Assembly: GCA_963921255.3 (NCBI GenBank)
Contig: CAWUEW020000001.1
Span: 744,001 to 808,000, forward strand
Length of the DNA: 64,000 bases
Direction: 5' to 3'
DNA from: JANSYL01 sp963921255
Lineage (GTDB): Bacteria; Pseudomonadota; Alphaproteobacteria; Rhodobacterales; Rhodobacteraceae
Below are positions 34,086 through 43,458 of this stretch, one piece after another. The notes beneath the pieces are model-generated. The model was not told the origin of the DNA. It made no database searches and saw only the letters and a program-made list of their open reading frames with translations. Within the stretch, counting starts at the first letter, position 1; every line of letters starts with the position of its first letter. The position numbers and the translations under genes are program-made.

Positions 34086-34864
34086 CTGCCCTTGATGATG
34101 CTTTTGCGGCAATGGAAGCCGCCCCCGACGACGACGCCGCCCGTCTGCGCTACTACGACAAACTGGCGGGCAGCGAACTGTTCCTGCTGCTCGATGAAGA
34201 TCCGCAAGGCGATCGTGTTCGCCCGCGGATTTTCCCGGTGGAGGACGGGCAGTTTGTGCTGGTCTTCGACCGGGAAGACCGGCTGACCGCGTTTGCCGAA
34301 GGTCCGGCCCCGTTCGCGGCCATGTCGGGCCGGGCCCTGGCGGGAATGCTGGCCGGTCAGGACATCGGGCTCGGGGTAAATCTTGGCGTTGCGCCGTCGT
34401 CCATTCTGATTTCGGCCCCGTCTGTCGATTGGCTGGCCGAGACACTGGGCCAAAGCCCGGATGAAGTGGAAGACCGGGCCGAGGCCTTTACGGCCCCGTC
34501 CGGATTGCCTGAAATGGTGATCACCGCGTTGGACGCCCGGCTGGCGGCTGCGGAGGGCCTCGCGAAGATGGCGTACCTTGTGGGGGCGGACTATGCCGGC
34601 GGGCGCAAGGGGCATCTCGTGGCCTTTATCGACGCGGTGGACGGTGCCGAGACGGCGTTGGCCCGGACGGTGTCGGACGCTTTGACCTTCTCGGGCGTCG
34701 AGGCGGGCAGCCTGGATGTCGGGTTCTTTCGGGCGAGCGATCCGGTCTCGGCCCGGTTGGCGCGCGTCGGATTGCGATTTGATCTGCCAGAGCCGGCACC
34801 GGTCCAATCGCTTGGCCCATCGGCGCCCGGGATGGACCCGGACGCGCCGCCGAAGCTCAAATAA
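34082..34864 (+). CDS. SseB-family protein
   Basis: The 260-residue protein has two copies of the SseB-type fold. The first half shows LDDAFAAMEAAPDDDAARLRY and SELFLLLDEDPQG, then FPVEDGQFVLVFDREDRLTAF; the second half is more divergent. The GTG start overlaps the stop of the glycosylase gene (GTGA). SseB relatives are soluble proteins of unclear biochemical role, and I cannot assign one here. The end is Pro-rich. The next gene is convergent. Confidence 0.75.
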   Translation: MTALDDAFAAMEAAPDDDAARLRYYDKLAGSELFLLLDEDPQGDRVRPRIFPVEDGQFVLVFDREDRLTAFAEGPAPFAAMSGRALAGMLAGQDIGLGVNLGVAPSSILISAPSVDWLAETLGQSPDEVEDRAEAFTAPSGLPEMVITALDARLAAAEGLAKMAYLVGADYAGGRKGHLVAFIDAVDGAETALARTVSDALTFSGVEAGSLDVGFFRASDPVSARLARVGLRFDLPEPAPVQSLGPSAPGMDPDAPPKLK

Positions 34865-34869
34865 GCGGG

Positions 34870-35805
34870 CTAATAGCCCAGATCGCGATCGACGAGCCCC
34901 ACCAGATCTTGCCCATCCTCCGAGCGGCGGATGTTCTCGGCGATGCGCTCTGCCGCTGTCTTGGCTCGTGTTTCCGAGGCGATATGCGGCGTGACGGTGA
35001 CGTTCGGATGCGCCCAGTAGGGATGGTCCACCGGCAAGGGCTCAACACGGAACACATCCAGCGTCGCGTGCCCGATGTGGCCAGAATCGAGGGCGGCCAA
35101 CAACGCGTCGTCGTCGATCAAGGGACCGCGTCCCGGATTGATGATCATCGCACCTTTGGGCATCAGCGCCAGCGTGTCCGCATTCAGCGTGTTTTCCGTC
35201 GCGGGCGTGTTCGGCAGCAGAAGCACCACAATCTCAGCGCGGCTGAGCGTGGCGCGCAGGCCACCTTCGCCGTGCAGGGTTTCAACGCCAGCAATGTCCT
35301 TGGGGCTGCGCGACCAGCCCAGAGTCTGAAATCCGAGCCGGGCCAGTGCGGCGGCGCATTCCGCCCCCAAGACCCCGAGTCCAAGGACAGCCACGCTGCG
35401 GTCTCGTGCCAAAGGGGGCACGATGCCTTCGCGCCAGATACCATCCTGACCGTGGATATGGGCATCCATGCCCAGATGGTACCGCATGACGTGGCCCACG
35501 ACCCAATCGCGCATCCCTTCGGTCAGGCCGTCATCCACCATGCGGGCCAAGGGAACCTTCAGCGTCTGGTTTCCCACGACATCCTCGACCCCCGCCCACA
35601 GGTTCAGGACGGCCTTCAGGCGGGTGAACGGCGAGAAATCCTGCACGGTGCTGTTCGGCGCATAGACGATGTAGTCGACCTCTGCCGGATCGGCCTCCAG
35701 CGTCAGGATCGCATCCCCGAACCCTTGCGCGGCGAGGGCGGTGCGCAGCAGCGCTTCGTATTGATCCCACCGCTCGTATTTGGCGGCGAAGAGGATGGTC
35801 GTCAT
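34870..35805 (-). CDS. ghrA: Glyoxylate/hydroxypyruvate reductase A
   Basis: The 311-residue enzyme belongs to the D-2-hydroxyacid dehydrogenases and reduces glyoxylate or hydroxypyruvate with NAD(P)H. It has the nucleotide motif GLGVLG near residue 142, an arginine (WSRS) after strand 2, INPGRGPLIDDDAL near 239-252 with the catalytic Arg, and the HPYWAHPNVTVTPHIAS end with the catalytic His (about 270-287). It lacks the usual extended N-terminus of PGDH. It begins 22 bases from rodA on the same strand. Confidence 0.9.
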   Translation of the reverse strand: MTTILFAAKYERWDQYEALLRTALAAQGFGDAILTLEADPAEVDYIVYAPNSTVQDFSPFTRLKAVLNLWAGVEDVVGNQTLKVPLARMVDDGLTEGMRDWVVGHVMRYHLGMDAHIHGQDGIWREGIVPPLARDRSVAVLGLGVLGAECAAALARLGFQTLGWSRSPKDIAGVETLHGEGGLRATLSRAEIVVLLLPNTPATENTLNADTLALMPKGAMIINPGRGPLIDDDALLAALDSGHIGHATLDVFRVEPLPVDHPYWAHPNVTVTPHIASETRAKTAAERIAENIRRSEDGQDLVGLVDRDLGY

Positions 35806-35826
35806 TCAAATGCTCCGAGGGAATGA

Positions 35827-36966
35827 TCAGCGTGGTCGGTGTATATGCGCCGATTGCACCAAACCGAAGGCCACCATCAAGACCAACATGGCCGATCCGC
35901 CGTAACTGACCAGAGGCAAGGGGACACCGACAACAGGGGCCAAGCCCATGACCATGGCCATGTTGACCGCGAAATAAAGGAAAAACGCCACCGCGATCCC
36001 CACCACCAGCAGGGATGCAAACCGATCCCGCGCGGCCCAGGCCGTCGCGATGCAAAACACGAGGATCAGGACGTAAAGGGTCAGCAGAGAGGCCGCGCCG
36101 ATAAAGCCAAACTCCTCCGCCAGTGTCGTGAAGATGAAGTCCGTGTGCTTCTCGGGCAGGAAGTTCAATCGGCTCTGGGTACCTTGCATGAACCCACGCC
36201 CGGTCCATCCACCGGACCCAAGGGCGATCTGGCTTTGGGTGATGTGATAGCCCGCGCCAAGCGGGTCGTTGGACGGGTCGAGGAAGGTGTCGATCCGGCG
36301 ATACTGATAATCCTGCAGGAGTTGCCATGGCGTCCCGCGCGACATGAACACAGCCGTCACAGCCGCAACGCCCGAGCCGATGACGCCGACGAAATACGCC
36401 CAATGCACGCCTGCCACGAACAGCACGGCGCCGCCGCCCATCAGCAGCAGCAGTGATGTCCCCAGATCGGGCTGGCGCAAAGTGAGGTAGGCCGGCACGG
36501 CGATCAAGGCGACAGGGATCACCACGTAAAGCGGACGGGACACCTTATCGAGGTCCAGCCAGTCGTAATAGGCCGCCAACACCATGACGAGTGTGATCTT
36601 CGTGACCTCGGACGGTTGCAGGCGCATGAACCCGAGATCAATCCATCGCTGCGCGCCCATGCCAACGGCGCCGAAAAACTCAACATAGAGCAACAGCAGA
36701 ACCGATAGCCCATAGGCCAGCCCCGACATGTTGCGCCAGAACCAGATCGGCACCAGGGCCACGAACAGCATGGCGCCAAACCCAAGCGCAAAGCGCTCCA
36801 TCTGCGGCTCGGCCCAGGGTTGGAAGGATCCGCCAGCCACGGAGTACAGCATAAGGAACCCGACACTGGCCACCGCCGTGATCAACAGGATCAAGCCCCA
36901 GTTCAGGTAGAAGATCTTGCGCCAACCCGTCGGTGTGAACTTGACGTTATATTCGAGAAAACTCAT
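35827..36966 (-). CDS. rodA: Rod-shape-determining glycosyltransferase RodA (SEDS family)
   Basis: The 379-residue protein has ten predicted helices and the SEDS signatures: QPDLGTSLLLLMGG near residues 164-177, the AGYHITQSQIALGSGG loop near 236-251 and the final PLPLVSYGGSAML near 350. RodA is a peptidoglycan polymerase that works with PBP2 in the elongasome. The start overlaps the end of mrdA by four bases. It is the last gene of the mreB-mreC-mreD-mrdA-rodA operon. Confidence 0.95.
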   Translation of the reverse strand: MSFLEYNVKFTPTGWRKIFYLNWGLILLITAVASVGFLMLYSVAGGSFQPWAEPQMERFALGFGAMLFVALVPIWFWRNMSGLAYGLSVLLLLYVEFFGAVGMGAQRWIDLGFMRLQPSEVTKITLVMVLAAYYDWLDLDKVSRPLYVVIPVALIAVPAYLTLRQPDLGTSLLLLMGGGAVLFVAGVHWAYFVGVIGSGVAAVTAVFMSRGTPWQLLQDYQYRRIDTFLDPSNDPLGAGYHITQSQIALGSGGWTGRGFMQGTQSRLNFLPEKHTDFIFTTLAEEFGFIGAASLLTLYVLILVFCIATAWAARDRFASLLVVGIAVAFFLYFAVNMAMVMGLAPVVGVPLPLVSYGGSAMLVLMVAFGLVQSAHIHRPR

Positions 36967-38918
36967 GCGCGGCTGCTCCCGACGGTGCGGCCCGTTGGAC
37001 GTGGGGCCTCTGGCAAGATCGGTAAACGGCGATGCAGGTCTTCGATCTGCCTGCGCTGGCTGACCGGGTAGGCTTCGGGCGGGGGAATATCGCCCACTTG
37101 GGCGCGCAAAAGAATATCGCGCGCGATCGGCGCCGCCACGGCTGCGCCGCCGCCGCCATGTTCAACCACCACCGATATGGCATAGCGCGGATTGTCATAT
37201 GGCGCGTAGCCCACGTACAGCGCATGGTCGCGCCGTTCCCATGGAAGGTCCTCGTTGGAAATGACGCCGGACTCGCGCTCCGCCGCGGTGATGTTCCGGA
37301 CCTGGCTGGTCCCGGTTTTGCCGGCCACGCGCAGCTCTTCCAGTTCCACCCGGCTGCCATAGGCCGTGCCGCGTCCGTCATTGTTGGCCCGCCACATGCC
37401 CCGATGCATGTAGGCCAAATGCGCCGGGTCGATGTCGAGGGCGGATGCCGGGCCCGGAAGCTGGCTCACACCGTCGATGGACCGAATGATGGTTGGTTCG
37501 ATCGCCCGGCCCGTCGCGACGCGGGCCGTCATGATGGCCAGCTGCAAGGGCGAGGCCAGCACAAACCCTTGCCCGATGGACGCGTTCAGCGTGTCACCGA
37601 CCACCCAGTTGGCACCCCGATTGCGCGCTTTCCATTCCATCGTGGGGGCCAGGCCCTCGGCCAAACCGGACAAGGGCAGGTCAGGCCGCACCCCGCAACC
37701 CAAGCGCCGGGCCATGTCCGAGATCGCCTCGATCCCAACTTGTTGCGCGATCTCGTAGAAATACACGTCACAGGATTGGCTCAGGCTTTCGATCAGGTCC
37801 ACGCGCCCGTGGCCGCCGCGGCGCCAGCAGTGGAACCGCCGGTCGCCCAGTTCGATCGACCCTGCGCAGGTGATCGTGTCTTCGGGGTCGATCACGCCCG
37901 CTTCAAGCGCGGCGAGGGCGACAATCATCTTGTAGGTCGACCCCGGCGGATACAGGCCTTGGGTCGCCTTGTTGGCCAACGGACGATAGGGATCGGTGTT
38001 CAGATTGTTCCACTCGGTTGTGGAGATTCCACGCACGAACAGGTTGGGGTCGAACGTCGGGGCCGAGGCCAGCGCCAAGACTTCGCTCGTATGGCAATCA
38101 ATGACCACCGAGCCCGCGCTTTCGCCGTCGAGCCGGGCCTCGACATAGTTCTGCAATCCGGCATCGACCGTCAGCTGCACGTCCGAGCCCGGCGTGGCCG
38201 GGTCGCGGTCCAGTTCGCGCATCACGCGTCCGCCGGCATTGACCTCGACCTGCTTGGTGCCCGCACGGCCGCGCAGAGACTGCTCCAGCCGGGCTTCCAC
38301 GTTGTAGCGGCCAACCTGAAAATCGGGGATCTGAAGCACGGGATCGGTGTCGCCCGTTTGTTCGAGATAGAAATCGGAAACCGGGCCAACATAGCCGACC
38401 ACATGGGCAAAGTCGGCCCCCAAGGGGTAAACGCGGCTCAAACCCACTTCGGGATTGATACCGGGAAGGGCGGGCGCATTGATTCCAACTGCGCTGACTT
38501 CGGCCCAGGTCAGGCGGTCAGCAATGGTCACTGGGACGAAGGGCGGACGTCGGTCGATTTCTTCGCGTGCGCGATCCAGCGTGACGAGATCAAGGTTCAC
38601 GATCTTGGCGAGTTCATCCAGAACGGCATCCACGTCGCCCGCGTCTTCGCGGACCAAGGTGATGCGGTAATTCTGCTCGTTGCCGGCCAGCAGCACCCCG
38701 GACCGGTCGAAAATCAAACCCCGCGCCGGCGGCAGCAGACGGATGTTGATCCTGTTTTCCTCGGCCAACAGGCGGAAATCCGTCGCGCGTTCAACTTGCA
38801 GATAGCGCATCCGCGCCGCCAAAACGGCCCCGGTGCCCAGGAAGAGCCCGCCCAGGACAACACTCCGCCGAGCGATCTGGCGGGCGCTGTCTTCGGTATC
38901 TTTGGGTGTGCGTTTCAT
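36963..38918 (-). CDS. mrdA: Penicillin-binding protein 2 (elongation transpeptidase)
   Basis: The 651-residue protein is a class B PBP. It has a membrane anchor (about 18-40), a pedestal domain, and a transpeptidase domain with SxxK (Ser 327, YPPGSTYK), the second motif around Ser 382 (SQSCD) and KTG at 534-536. It cross-links new peptidoglycan during side-wall growth. It lies between mreD and rodA, which it overlaps. The protein is close to the usual length for MrdA. Confidence 0.95.
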   Translation of the reverse strand: MKRTPKDTEDSARQIARRSVVLGGLFLGTGAVLAARMRYLQVERATDFRLLAEENRINIRLLPPARGLIFDRSGVLLAGNEQNYRITLVREDAGDVDAVLDELAKIVNLDLVTLDRAREEIDRRPPFVPVTIADRLTWAEVSAVGINAPALPGINPEVGLSRVYPLGADFAHVVGYVGPVSDFYLEQTGDTDPVLQIPDFQVGRYNVEARLEQSLRGRAGTKQVEVNAGGRVMRELDRDPATPGSDVQLTVDAGLQNYVEARLDGESAGSVVIDCHTSEVLALASAPTFDPNLFVRGISTTEWNNLNTDPYRPLANKATQGLYPPGSTYKMIVALAALEAGVIDPEDTITCAGSIELGDRRFHCWRRGGHGRVDLIESLSQSCDVYFYEIAQQVGIEAISDMARRLGCGVRPDLPLSGLAEGLAPTMEWKARNRGANWVVGDTLNASIGQGFVLASPLQLAIMTARVATGRAIEPTIIRSIDGVSQLPGPASALDIDPAHLAYMHRGMWRANNDGRGTAYGSRVELEELRVAGKTGTSQVRNITAAERESGVISNEDLPWERRDHALYVGYAPYDNPRYAISVVVEHGGGGAAVAAPIARDILLRAQVGDIPPPEAYPVSQRRQIEDLHRRLPILPEAPRPTGRTVGSSRA

Positions 38919-38923
38919 CGACT

Positions 38924-39454
38924 CTACAGGGCTTCGGCTTCGGCCGGTCCAATCTTACGCAGACCGAACAGGTATTTCGACACCATCACGACCAACGGAT
39001 AGATCGCCACGGTCACGATCCCGTGCGCCAGCGTCAAACCAAGCGGGTCAAGGTCAACCATGAGGATCCAAAGGACGATCCGGTTGAGGATCAGCATCGC
39101 GAACACCGCGCCCGCAAAAGCCGACCATTCCACGAGGAACGGGAACTCTGTCATGGTCAGGCGGCGTCGACGCAGGCTTTCGGACACGACAATCACAAGC
39201 AACGTCCAGAGCCCGGGCGGGCGCTGGAACAGGAAATCGGCCAGCAGAAAGACCACGAGGATCGACGCAACAGGCACGACCGCCGGCTGCCGTAAAAGCC
39301 AGGCCAGCGTGATGGCCAACAAAAGATCCGGGCCCGGCAGCCCCGTGTCATGCAGCCCGAGCGGCAGCAGCTTGTAGACGATCACAGCCACGCACAGGCC
39401 CAGAAAGACGACGCGATACGTCCAGACGTGGCGTGGCGAGGTCAGCGCGTTCAT
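38924..39454 (-). CDS. mreD: Rod-shape-determining protein MreD
   Basis: The 176-residue membrane protein has five to six helices and the MreD pattern with the LPGPDLLLAITLAWLLRQP stretch near residues 35-53. It is a small elongasome membrane component whose exact role is unclear. The ATG overlaps the mreC stop by four bases; a longer frame to 39559 is out-of-frame reading of mreC. mrdA begins 5 bases after its end. Confidence 0.85.
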   Translation of the reverse strand: MNALTSPRHVWTYRVVFLGLCVAVIVYKLLPLGLHDTGLPGPDLLLAITLAWLLRQPAVVPVASILVVFLLADFLFQRPPGLWTLLVIVVSESLRRRRLTMTEFPFLVEWSAFAGAVFAMLILNRIVLWILMVDLDPLGLTLAHGIVTVAIYPLVVMVSKYLFGLRKIGPAEAEAL

Positions 39455-40413
39455 GGGCTGTCCTCCTCGACCGTTTCGGCCTGGGCCAGATCGGGCCTTT
39501 CGGGCCGTTGCACCGGAATGACGCCCGGGGGCTGCACGAACCCGTCGGGCGGCGGCCAAGGTGGGCCGATCAGTTCACCCGCGCCCTCCAGGGATGTCCT
39601 CGGATGGCTGCGCATCACGCGCACGAAGTTCAGCCTTGCCATGTCTGCCGCAAGGCGCGCGCGCATGCGGCGGTCCGTGGTCATGACAACCTGCCCCACC
39701 AGCAAACCCGGCGGGAAAAGCCCGCCATCGCCTGAAGTCACGATGCGATCGCCGGCGCTGATGTCCTCGGCGTCTTCGATGAACTCCAGAAGCGGGGTCT
39801 GGCTGTTGTCCCCCATCAAGAGCGCTTGCTGTCCCGAGGGTTGCAGCGTCACCGGAATGCGGCTGTTGGCATCTGTGAGCAAAAGCACCCGCGCGGTGCG
39901 TTCACCGACGCCTGCCACCCGTCCCACAACGCCCAGACCGTCCATCGTCGCCCAACCGTCCAGAATGCCGTCCCGTGCGCCCACATTGATCAGGACCGAG
40001 CGGCGGAACGGGCTGCCCGCATCGGCTTGGACAATCCCGGTCACAAAGGTCAGTTCGGGGTCAAGCTGCACCTGATTCAGGTCCAGAAGGCGCGCATTCT
40101 CTTGTTCGAGTTGCAGCGCGGCCTCCCGCCAGGCGCGCATCTGCTGAAGTTCGCGGCGCAATTCCTGGTTCTGCTCGAACAGCCGGGCATAGCTTTGAAA
40201 CTCGTCCGCCATCCGCGCGAGGCCGGTGACCGGGGCCATGGCCCATTCCATGTTCGGGACGACGCGGTCGATGATGGCGGCACGCATGCGTTCGACGCGG
40301 GGGTTGTCGATCCGCCAAACAAACACCAGGGCGATCAGGCACAGAACCACAACCGCCAGCACCAAGCGCCGGACAGGTCGGGTATAGACCTCATCATAAT
40401 TGTCCCTGGCCAT
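39451..40413 (-). CDS. mreC: Rod-shape-determining protein MreC
   Basis: The 320-residue protein has a short cytoplasmic start, a membrane helix (about 14-32), a coiled coil (about 65-105; EQNQELRRELQQMRAW) and two beta domains (LINVGARDGILDGW near 140-153, TSGDGGLFPPGLLVGQV near 222-238). MreC bridges MreB, PBP2 and other elongasome parts in the periplasm. It sits between mreB and mreD. The C-terminal Pro-rich tail is typical of this group. Confidence 0.93.
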   Translation of the reverse strand: MARDNYDEVYTRPVRRLVLAVVVLCLIALVFVWRIDNPRVERMRAAIIDRVVPNMEWAMAPVTGLARMADEFQSYARLFEQNQELRRELQQMRAWREAALQLEQENARLLDLNQVQLDPELTFVTGIVQADAGSPFRRSVLINVGARDGILDGWATMDGLGVVGRVAGVGERTARVLLLTDANSRIPVTLQPSGQQALLMGDNSQTPLLEFIEDAEDISAGDRIVTSGDGGLFPPGLLVGQVVMTTDRRMRARLAADMARLNFVRVMRSHPRTSLEGAGELIGPPWPPPDGFVQPPGVIPVQRPERPDLAQAETVEEDSP

Positions 40414-40455
40414 GGCACTCCTTCCGAAGGCAGGTGCGCGAAAGTGGGGTGGGTC

Positions 40456-41493
40456 TTAGCTGTCGTAGTCTATCGCATGACGCAGGAGCTTTTCATACTC
40501 CAGCGCCTTGCCAGTGCCCAACGCCACGCAGTTCAGGCTTTCGTCTGCGACCGAAATCGCCAGACCGGTCTGTTCTCTGAGCGCCAGATCAAGCTCACCC
40601 AAAAGCGCGCCACCACCGGTCAGCATGACGCCGCGATCAACGATATCGGCGGCCAGATCGGGCGGCGTCGCTTCAAGCGCCCCCATCACCGCTTCGCAAA
40701 TCTGTTGGACGGGTTCGGCCAGCGCTTCGGCCACTTGGGCCTGGCTGATCTCGGTCTCTTTCGGGACACCGTTCAGCAGGTCGCGGCCCCGGATGCGCAT
40801 GGATGCGCCCCGCCCGTCGTCCGGCATCCGTGCGGTCCCGATCGAGGTTTTCACCCGCTCTGCCGTTGCCTCGCCGATCAGCAGGTTATGCTGGCGGCGC
40901 AGGTAGGAAATGATGGCTTCGTCCATCCGGTCGCCCCCGACACGGACCGACCGCGCATATACGATATCTGCAAGCGACAGAACGGCCACCTCGGTCGTCC
41001 CGCCGCCGATATCCACAACCATGGACCCGGTCGGATCGGTGATCGGCATACCGGCCCCAATCGCCGCTGCAATAGGCTCTGCGATCAGGCCAGCCTTGCG
41101 CGCGCCAGCCCCCAGGACCGACTGCCGAATGGCCCGTTTTTCCACAGGGGTCGCACCATGCGGCACGCAGACGATGATCTTGGGTTTTGTAAAGGTCGTG
41201 CGTTTGTGGACCTTGCGGATGAAGTGCTTGATCATCTCTTCCGCAACGTCAAAGTCGGCGATCACACCATCGCGCATCGGGCGGATCGCCTGGATGCTGC
41301 CGGGTGTCCGCCCGAGCATCAGTTTGGCGTCCTCACCAAAGGCCAGCGCCTTCTTCACGCCATCCTTCACCTGGTAGGCGACCACCGAGGGTTCGTTCAG
41401 GATCACGCCCCGGCCTTTGACATAGACCAGCGTGTTCGCCGTCCCGAGGTCAATCGCCATGTCGGACGAAAAGAGGTTGCCCAAAAGCGCCAT
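40456..41493 (-). CDS. mreB: Rod-shape actin homologue MreB
   Basis: The 345-residue protein has the actin-type ATPase motifs: phosphate 1 (AIDLGTANTLVY, about residues 13-24), PMRDGVIADFD near 72-82, phosphate 2 (VVDIGGGTTEVAVLS near 160-174), and the adenosine motif LTGGGALLGELD near 291-302. It forms cytoplasmic filaments that guide side-wall synthesis. It is the first gene of the mre-mrd operon, with mreC 42 bases behind. Confidence 0.97.
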   Translation of the reverse strand: MALLGNLFSSDMAIDLGTANTLVYVKGRGVILNEPSVVAYQVKDGVKKALAFGEDAKLMLGRTPGSIQAIRPMRDGVIADFDVAEEMIKHFIRKVHKRTTFTKPKIIVCVPHGATPVEKRAIRQSVLGAGARKAGLIAEPIAAAIGAGMPITDPTGSMVVDIGGGTTEVAVLSLADIVYARSVRVGGDRMDEAIISYLRRQHNLLIGEATAERVKTSIGTARMPDDGRGASMRIRGRDLLNGVPKETEISQAQVAEALAEPVQQICEAVMGALEATPPDLAADIVDRGVMLTGGGALLGELDLALREQTGLAISVADESLNCVALGTGKALEYEKLLRHAIDYDS

Positions 41494-41526
41494 TCAGTCG
41501 TGTCCCGTCACCGTTCCAAAAGCATA

Positions 41527-41561
41527 TCACCCGAGTCCTCCATCTAGGGAGACTCGGGTGA
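41527..41561 (-). terminator. Long hairpin between leuA and mreB, candidate terminator
   Basis: TCACCCGAGTC and GACTCGGGTGA are perfect 11-base complements separated by 13 bases. The hairpin is 112 bases after the leuA stop and 33 bases before mreB. On the minus strand the following sequence has only a short T4 run a few bases away, so it may act as a terminator, a processing site or an mreB leader element. Confidence 0.5.
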
Positions 41562-41672
41562 CATCCCAAGGCGCCTTATAGGCGGCGGGGTCGGTTGGCG
41601 TAAAGGCCTTCACCCCGCGCCCGATCGGCGCGTTTCCGCCGGGTGGATGACCGCCCTGAACGGGACGCGGCG

Positions 41673-43235
41673 CTAGCCGACATCCTTGTAGGAGACTTCC
41701 TTTACATCAGTGCCAGTCTTCTCGCGGCGCACGATCAGGCGATTGAGCGCGTTGACGTAGGCCTTCACGCTGGCCACGACCGTATCGGTGTCCGCCGATT
41801 GCCCGGTCGCGATGCGGCCGTCCTCTTCGATGCGGACTGTCACGGTCGCCTGGGCGTCCATGCCTTCCGTCACGGCACTGACCTGGTAGAGCTGCAGGAC
41901 AGCCGAGTTCGGGTAGAGGGCTTTGACCGCGTTGAACGCCGCATCAACCGGGCCGTCGCCTTGTGCGGTGGCCTGGTGGTCGGTGTCGCCCACGCGCAAG
42001 GTGATGTCGGCCGATTGCGGGGCCTCGGTGCCGCAGATCACGCGCAGAAACTTGACCTCCAGGTGGCCTTCGCCGTCCGAACCCGCGTCTGTCACCAGGG
42101 CGATCAAGTCGTCGTCGAACACCTCTTTCTTGCGGTCGGCCAGTGCCTTGTAGCGCACGAACAGGTCGTTCAACTGGTTGTCACCCAGATCGAACCCCAA
42201 ATCCTTGAGCTTGGAACGCAGGGCCGCGCGGCCGGAATGCTTGCCCATGACGATATTGGTTTCCGTCAGGCCAACATCCTCGGGGCGCATGATTTCGAAC
42301 GTGTCCGCCGATTTCAGCATGCCGTCCTGATGGATGCCGGATTCATGCGCAAACGCGTTCTTGCCGACGATGGCCTTGTTGGGCTGCACGTTGAAACCGG
42401 ACACGGTCGCTACGCGACGCGACAGGTGCATGATCTTCGTGGCGTCGATCCCGGTGGAGTAAGGCATGATGTCGTGGCGCACTTTCATTGCCATGACGAC
42501 CTCTTCCAAGGCGGTGTTGCCGGCCCGTTCGCCCAGGCCATTGATCGTACACTCGATCTGGCGGGCACCGCCGGCCACGGCGGCCAGGCTGTTCGCCGTC
42601 GCCATGCCCAGATCGTTGTGACAATGGGTGGCAAAGATCACGTCCTCGGCGCCGGGAACCTCCGCGATCAGACGGCGGATCAGCTCTGCGCTTTCGACGG
42701 GTGCGGTATAGCCCACGGTATCGGGGATATTGATGGTCGAGGCTCCGGCCTTGATGGCGATTTCGACCACGCGCTTGAGGTAATCCCACTCGGTCCTGGT
42801 GGCGTCCATCGGCGACCACTGGACGTTGTTGCACAGGTTGCGCGCGTGGCTGACCGTGTCGTGAATCCGGTCGGCCATTTCATCCATCGTCAGGTTCGGA
42901 ATGGCCCGGTGCTGCGGGCTGGTCCCGATAAACGTATGGATCCGGGGCTGCGCGGCGTGCTTCACGGCCTCCCAACAGCGGTCGATATCCTTGAAGTTGG
43001 CGCGGCTCAGACCGCAGATGACGGAGTTCTTCGAGTTCTTCGCAATCTCGGAGACAGCCGCGAAATCGCCTTCCGAGGCGATGGGGAACCCGGCCTCGAT
43101 GATATCGACGCCCATTTCATCGAGAAGGCCGGCGATCTCCAGCTTCTCGTCATGGCTCATGGTGGCGCCCGGGCTTTGTTCGCCGTCGCGCAGGGTGGTG
43201 TCAAAAATCAGGACACGGTTCTTGTCGGTGGACAT
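41673..43235 (-). CDS. leuA: 2-isopropylmalate synthase
   Basis: The 520-residue enzyme condenses acetyl-CoA with 2-oxoisovalerate, the first step of leucine biosynthesis. It has the N-terminal DTTLRDGEQSPG motif (about residues 12-23), the metal-binding HCHND segment near 203-207, and a C-terminal LeuA dimer regulatory domain for leucine feedback (about 380-510). The start beginning MSTDKNRV follows AAGGA; an in-frame start at 43307 would be far from a ribosome site. A leucine-rich leader precedes it. Confidence 0.96.
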   Translation of the reverse strand: MSTDKNRVLIFDTTLRDGEQSPGATMSHDEKLEIAGLLDEMGVDIIEAGFPIASEGDFAAVSEIAKNSKNSVICGLSRANFKDIDRCWEAVKHAAQPRIHTFIGTSPQHRAIPNLTMDEMADRIHDTVSHARNLCNNVQWSPMDATRTEWDYLKRVVEIAIKAGASTINIPDTVGYTAPVESAELIRRLIAEVPGAEDVIFATHCHNDLGMATANSLAAVAGGARQIECTINGLGERAGNTALEEVVMAMKVRHDIMPYSTGIDATKIMHLSRRVATVSGFNVQPNKAIVGKNAFAHESGIHQDGMLKSADTFEIMRPEDVGLTETNIVMGKHSGRAALRSKLKDLGFDLGDNQLNDLFVRYKALADRKKEVFDDDLIALVTDAGSDGEGHLEVKFLRVICGTEAPQSADITLRVGDTDHQATAQGDGPVDAAFNAVKALYPNSAVLQLYQVSAVTEGMDAQATVTVRIEEDGRIATGQSADTDTVVASVKAYVNALNRLIVRREKTGTDVKEVSYKDVG

Positions 43236-43283
43236 AGTCTTTTTCCTTAGCGTGGTGTGGGTCTCTCCGGCGCTGTCCCTCCC

Positions 43284-43313
43284 CTGAGCGGTCGCGCCGA
43301 AAGGCACGCTCAG
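43284..43313 (-). promoter_or_regulatory. Hairpin downstream of the leucine leader, possible attenuator element
   Basis: CTGAGCG and CGCTCAG form a perfect seven-pair outer stem, with a GCC/GGC inner pairing, beginning at the stop codon of the leader peptide and 48 bases before leuA. No T-run follows, so it is not a classical terminator; it could be one of several alternative structures in an attenuator. Confidence 0.45.
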
Positions 43314-43393
43314 AGGCGGCTAAGGAGAAGAAGACCAAGCAGAGCGGTCGGCACACGGGCCGACGACAGGATGATATGGGGCTGCTTTGTCAT
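43310..43393 (-). CDS. leuL: Leucine-rich leader peptide of leuA
   Basis: A 27-residue frame ending ALLGLLLLSRL lies 74 bases upstream of leuA on the same strand. Seven of the last eleven residues are leucine, including four in a row, as expected for an attenuation leader in which ribosome stalling at Leu codons reports charged tRNA-Leu. I see no good ribosome site in front of the ATG, and other in-frame starts exist further up. The call rests on leucine content and position. Confidence 0.7.
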   Translation of the reverse strand: MTKQPHIILSSARVPTALLGLLLLSRL

Positions 43394-43458
43394 GAGCGGC
43401 ACAATACGCATCCCGCCGGTGTTGAAAACCCCCTTTTGGGTCAGATGCATTGACATGC

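Noticed and set aside
37032..39002. A 656-residue plus-strand frame antisense to mrdA
   Set aside because: No domain or ribosome site; composition typical of an antisense shadow of a GC-rich gene.
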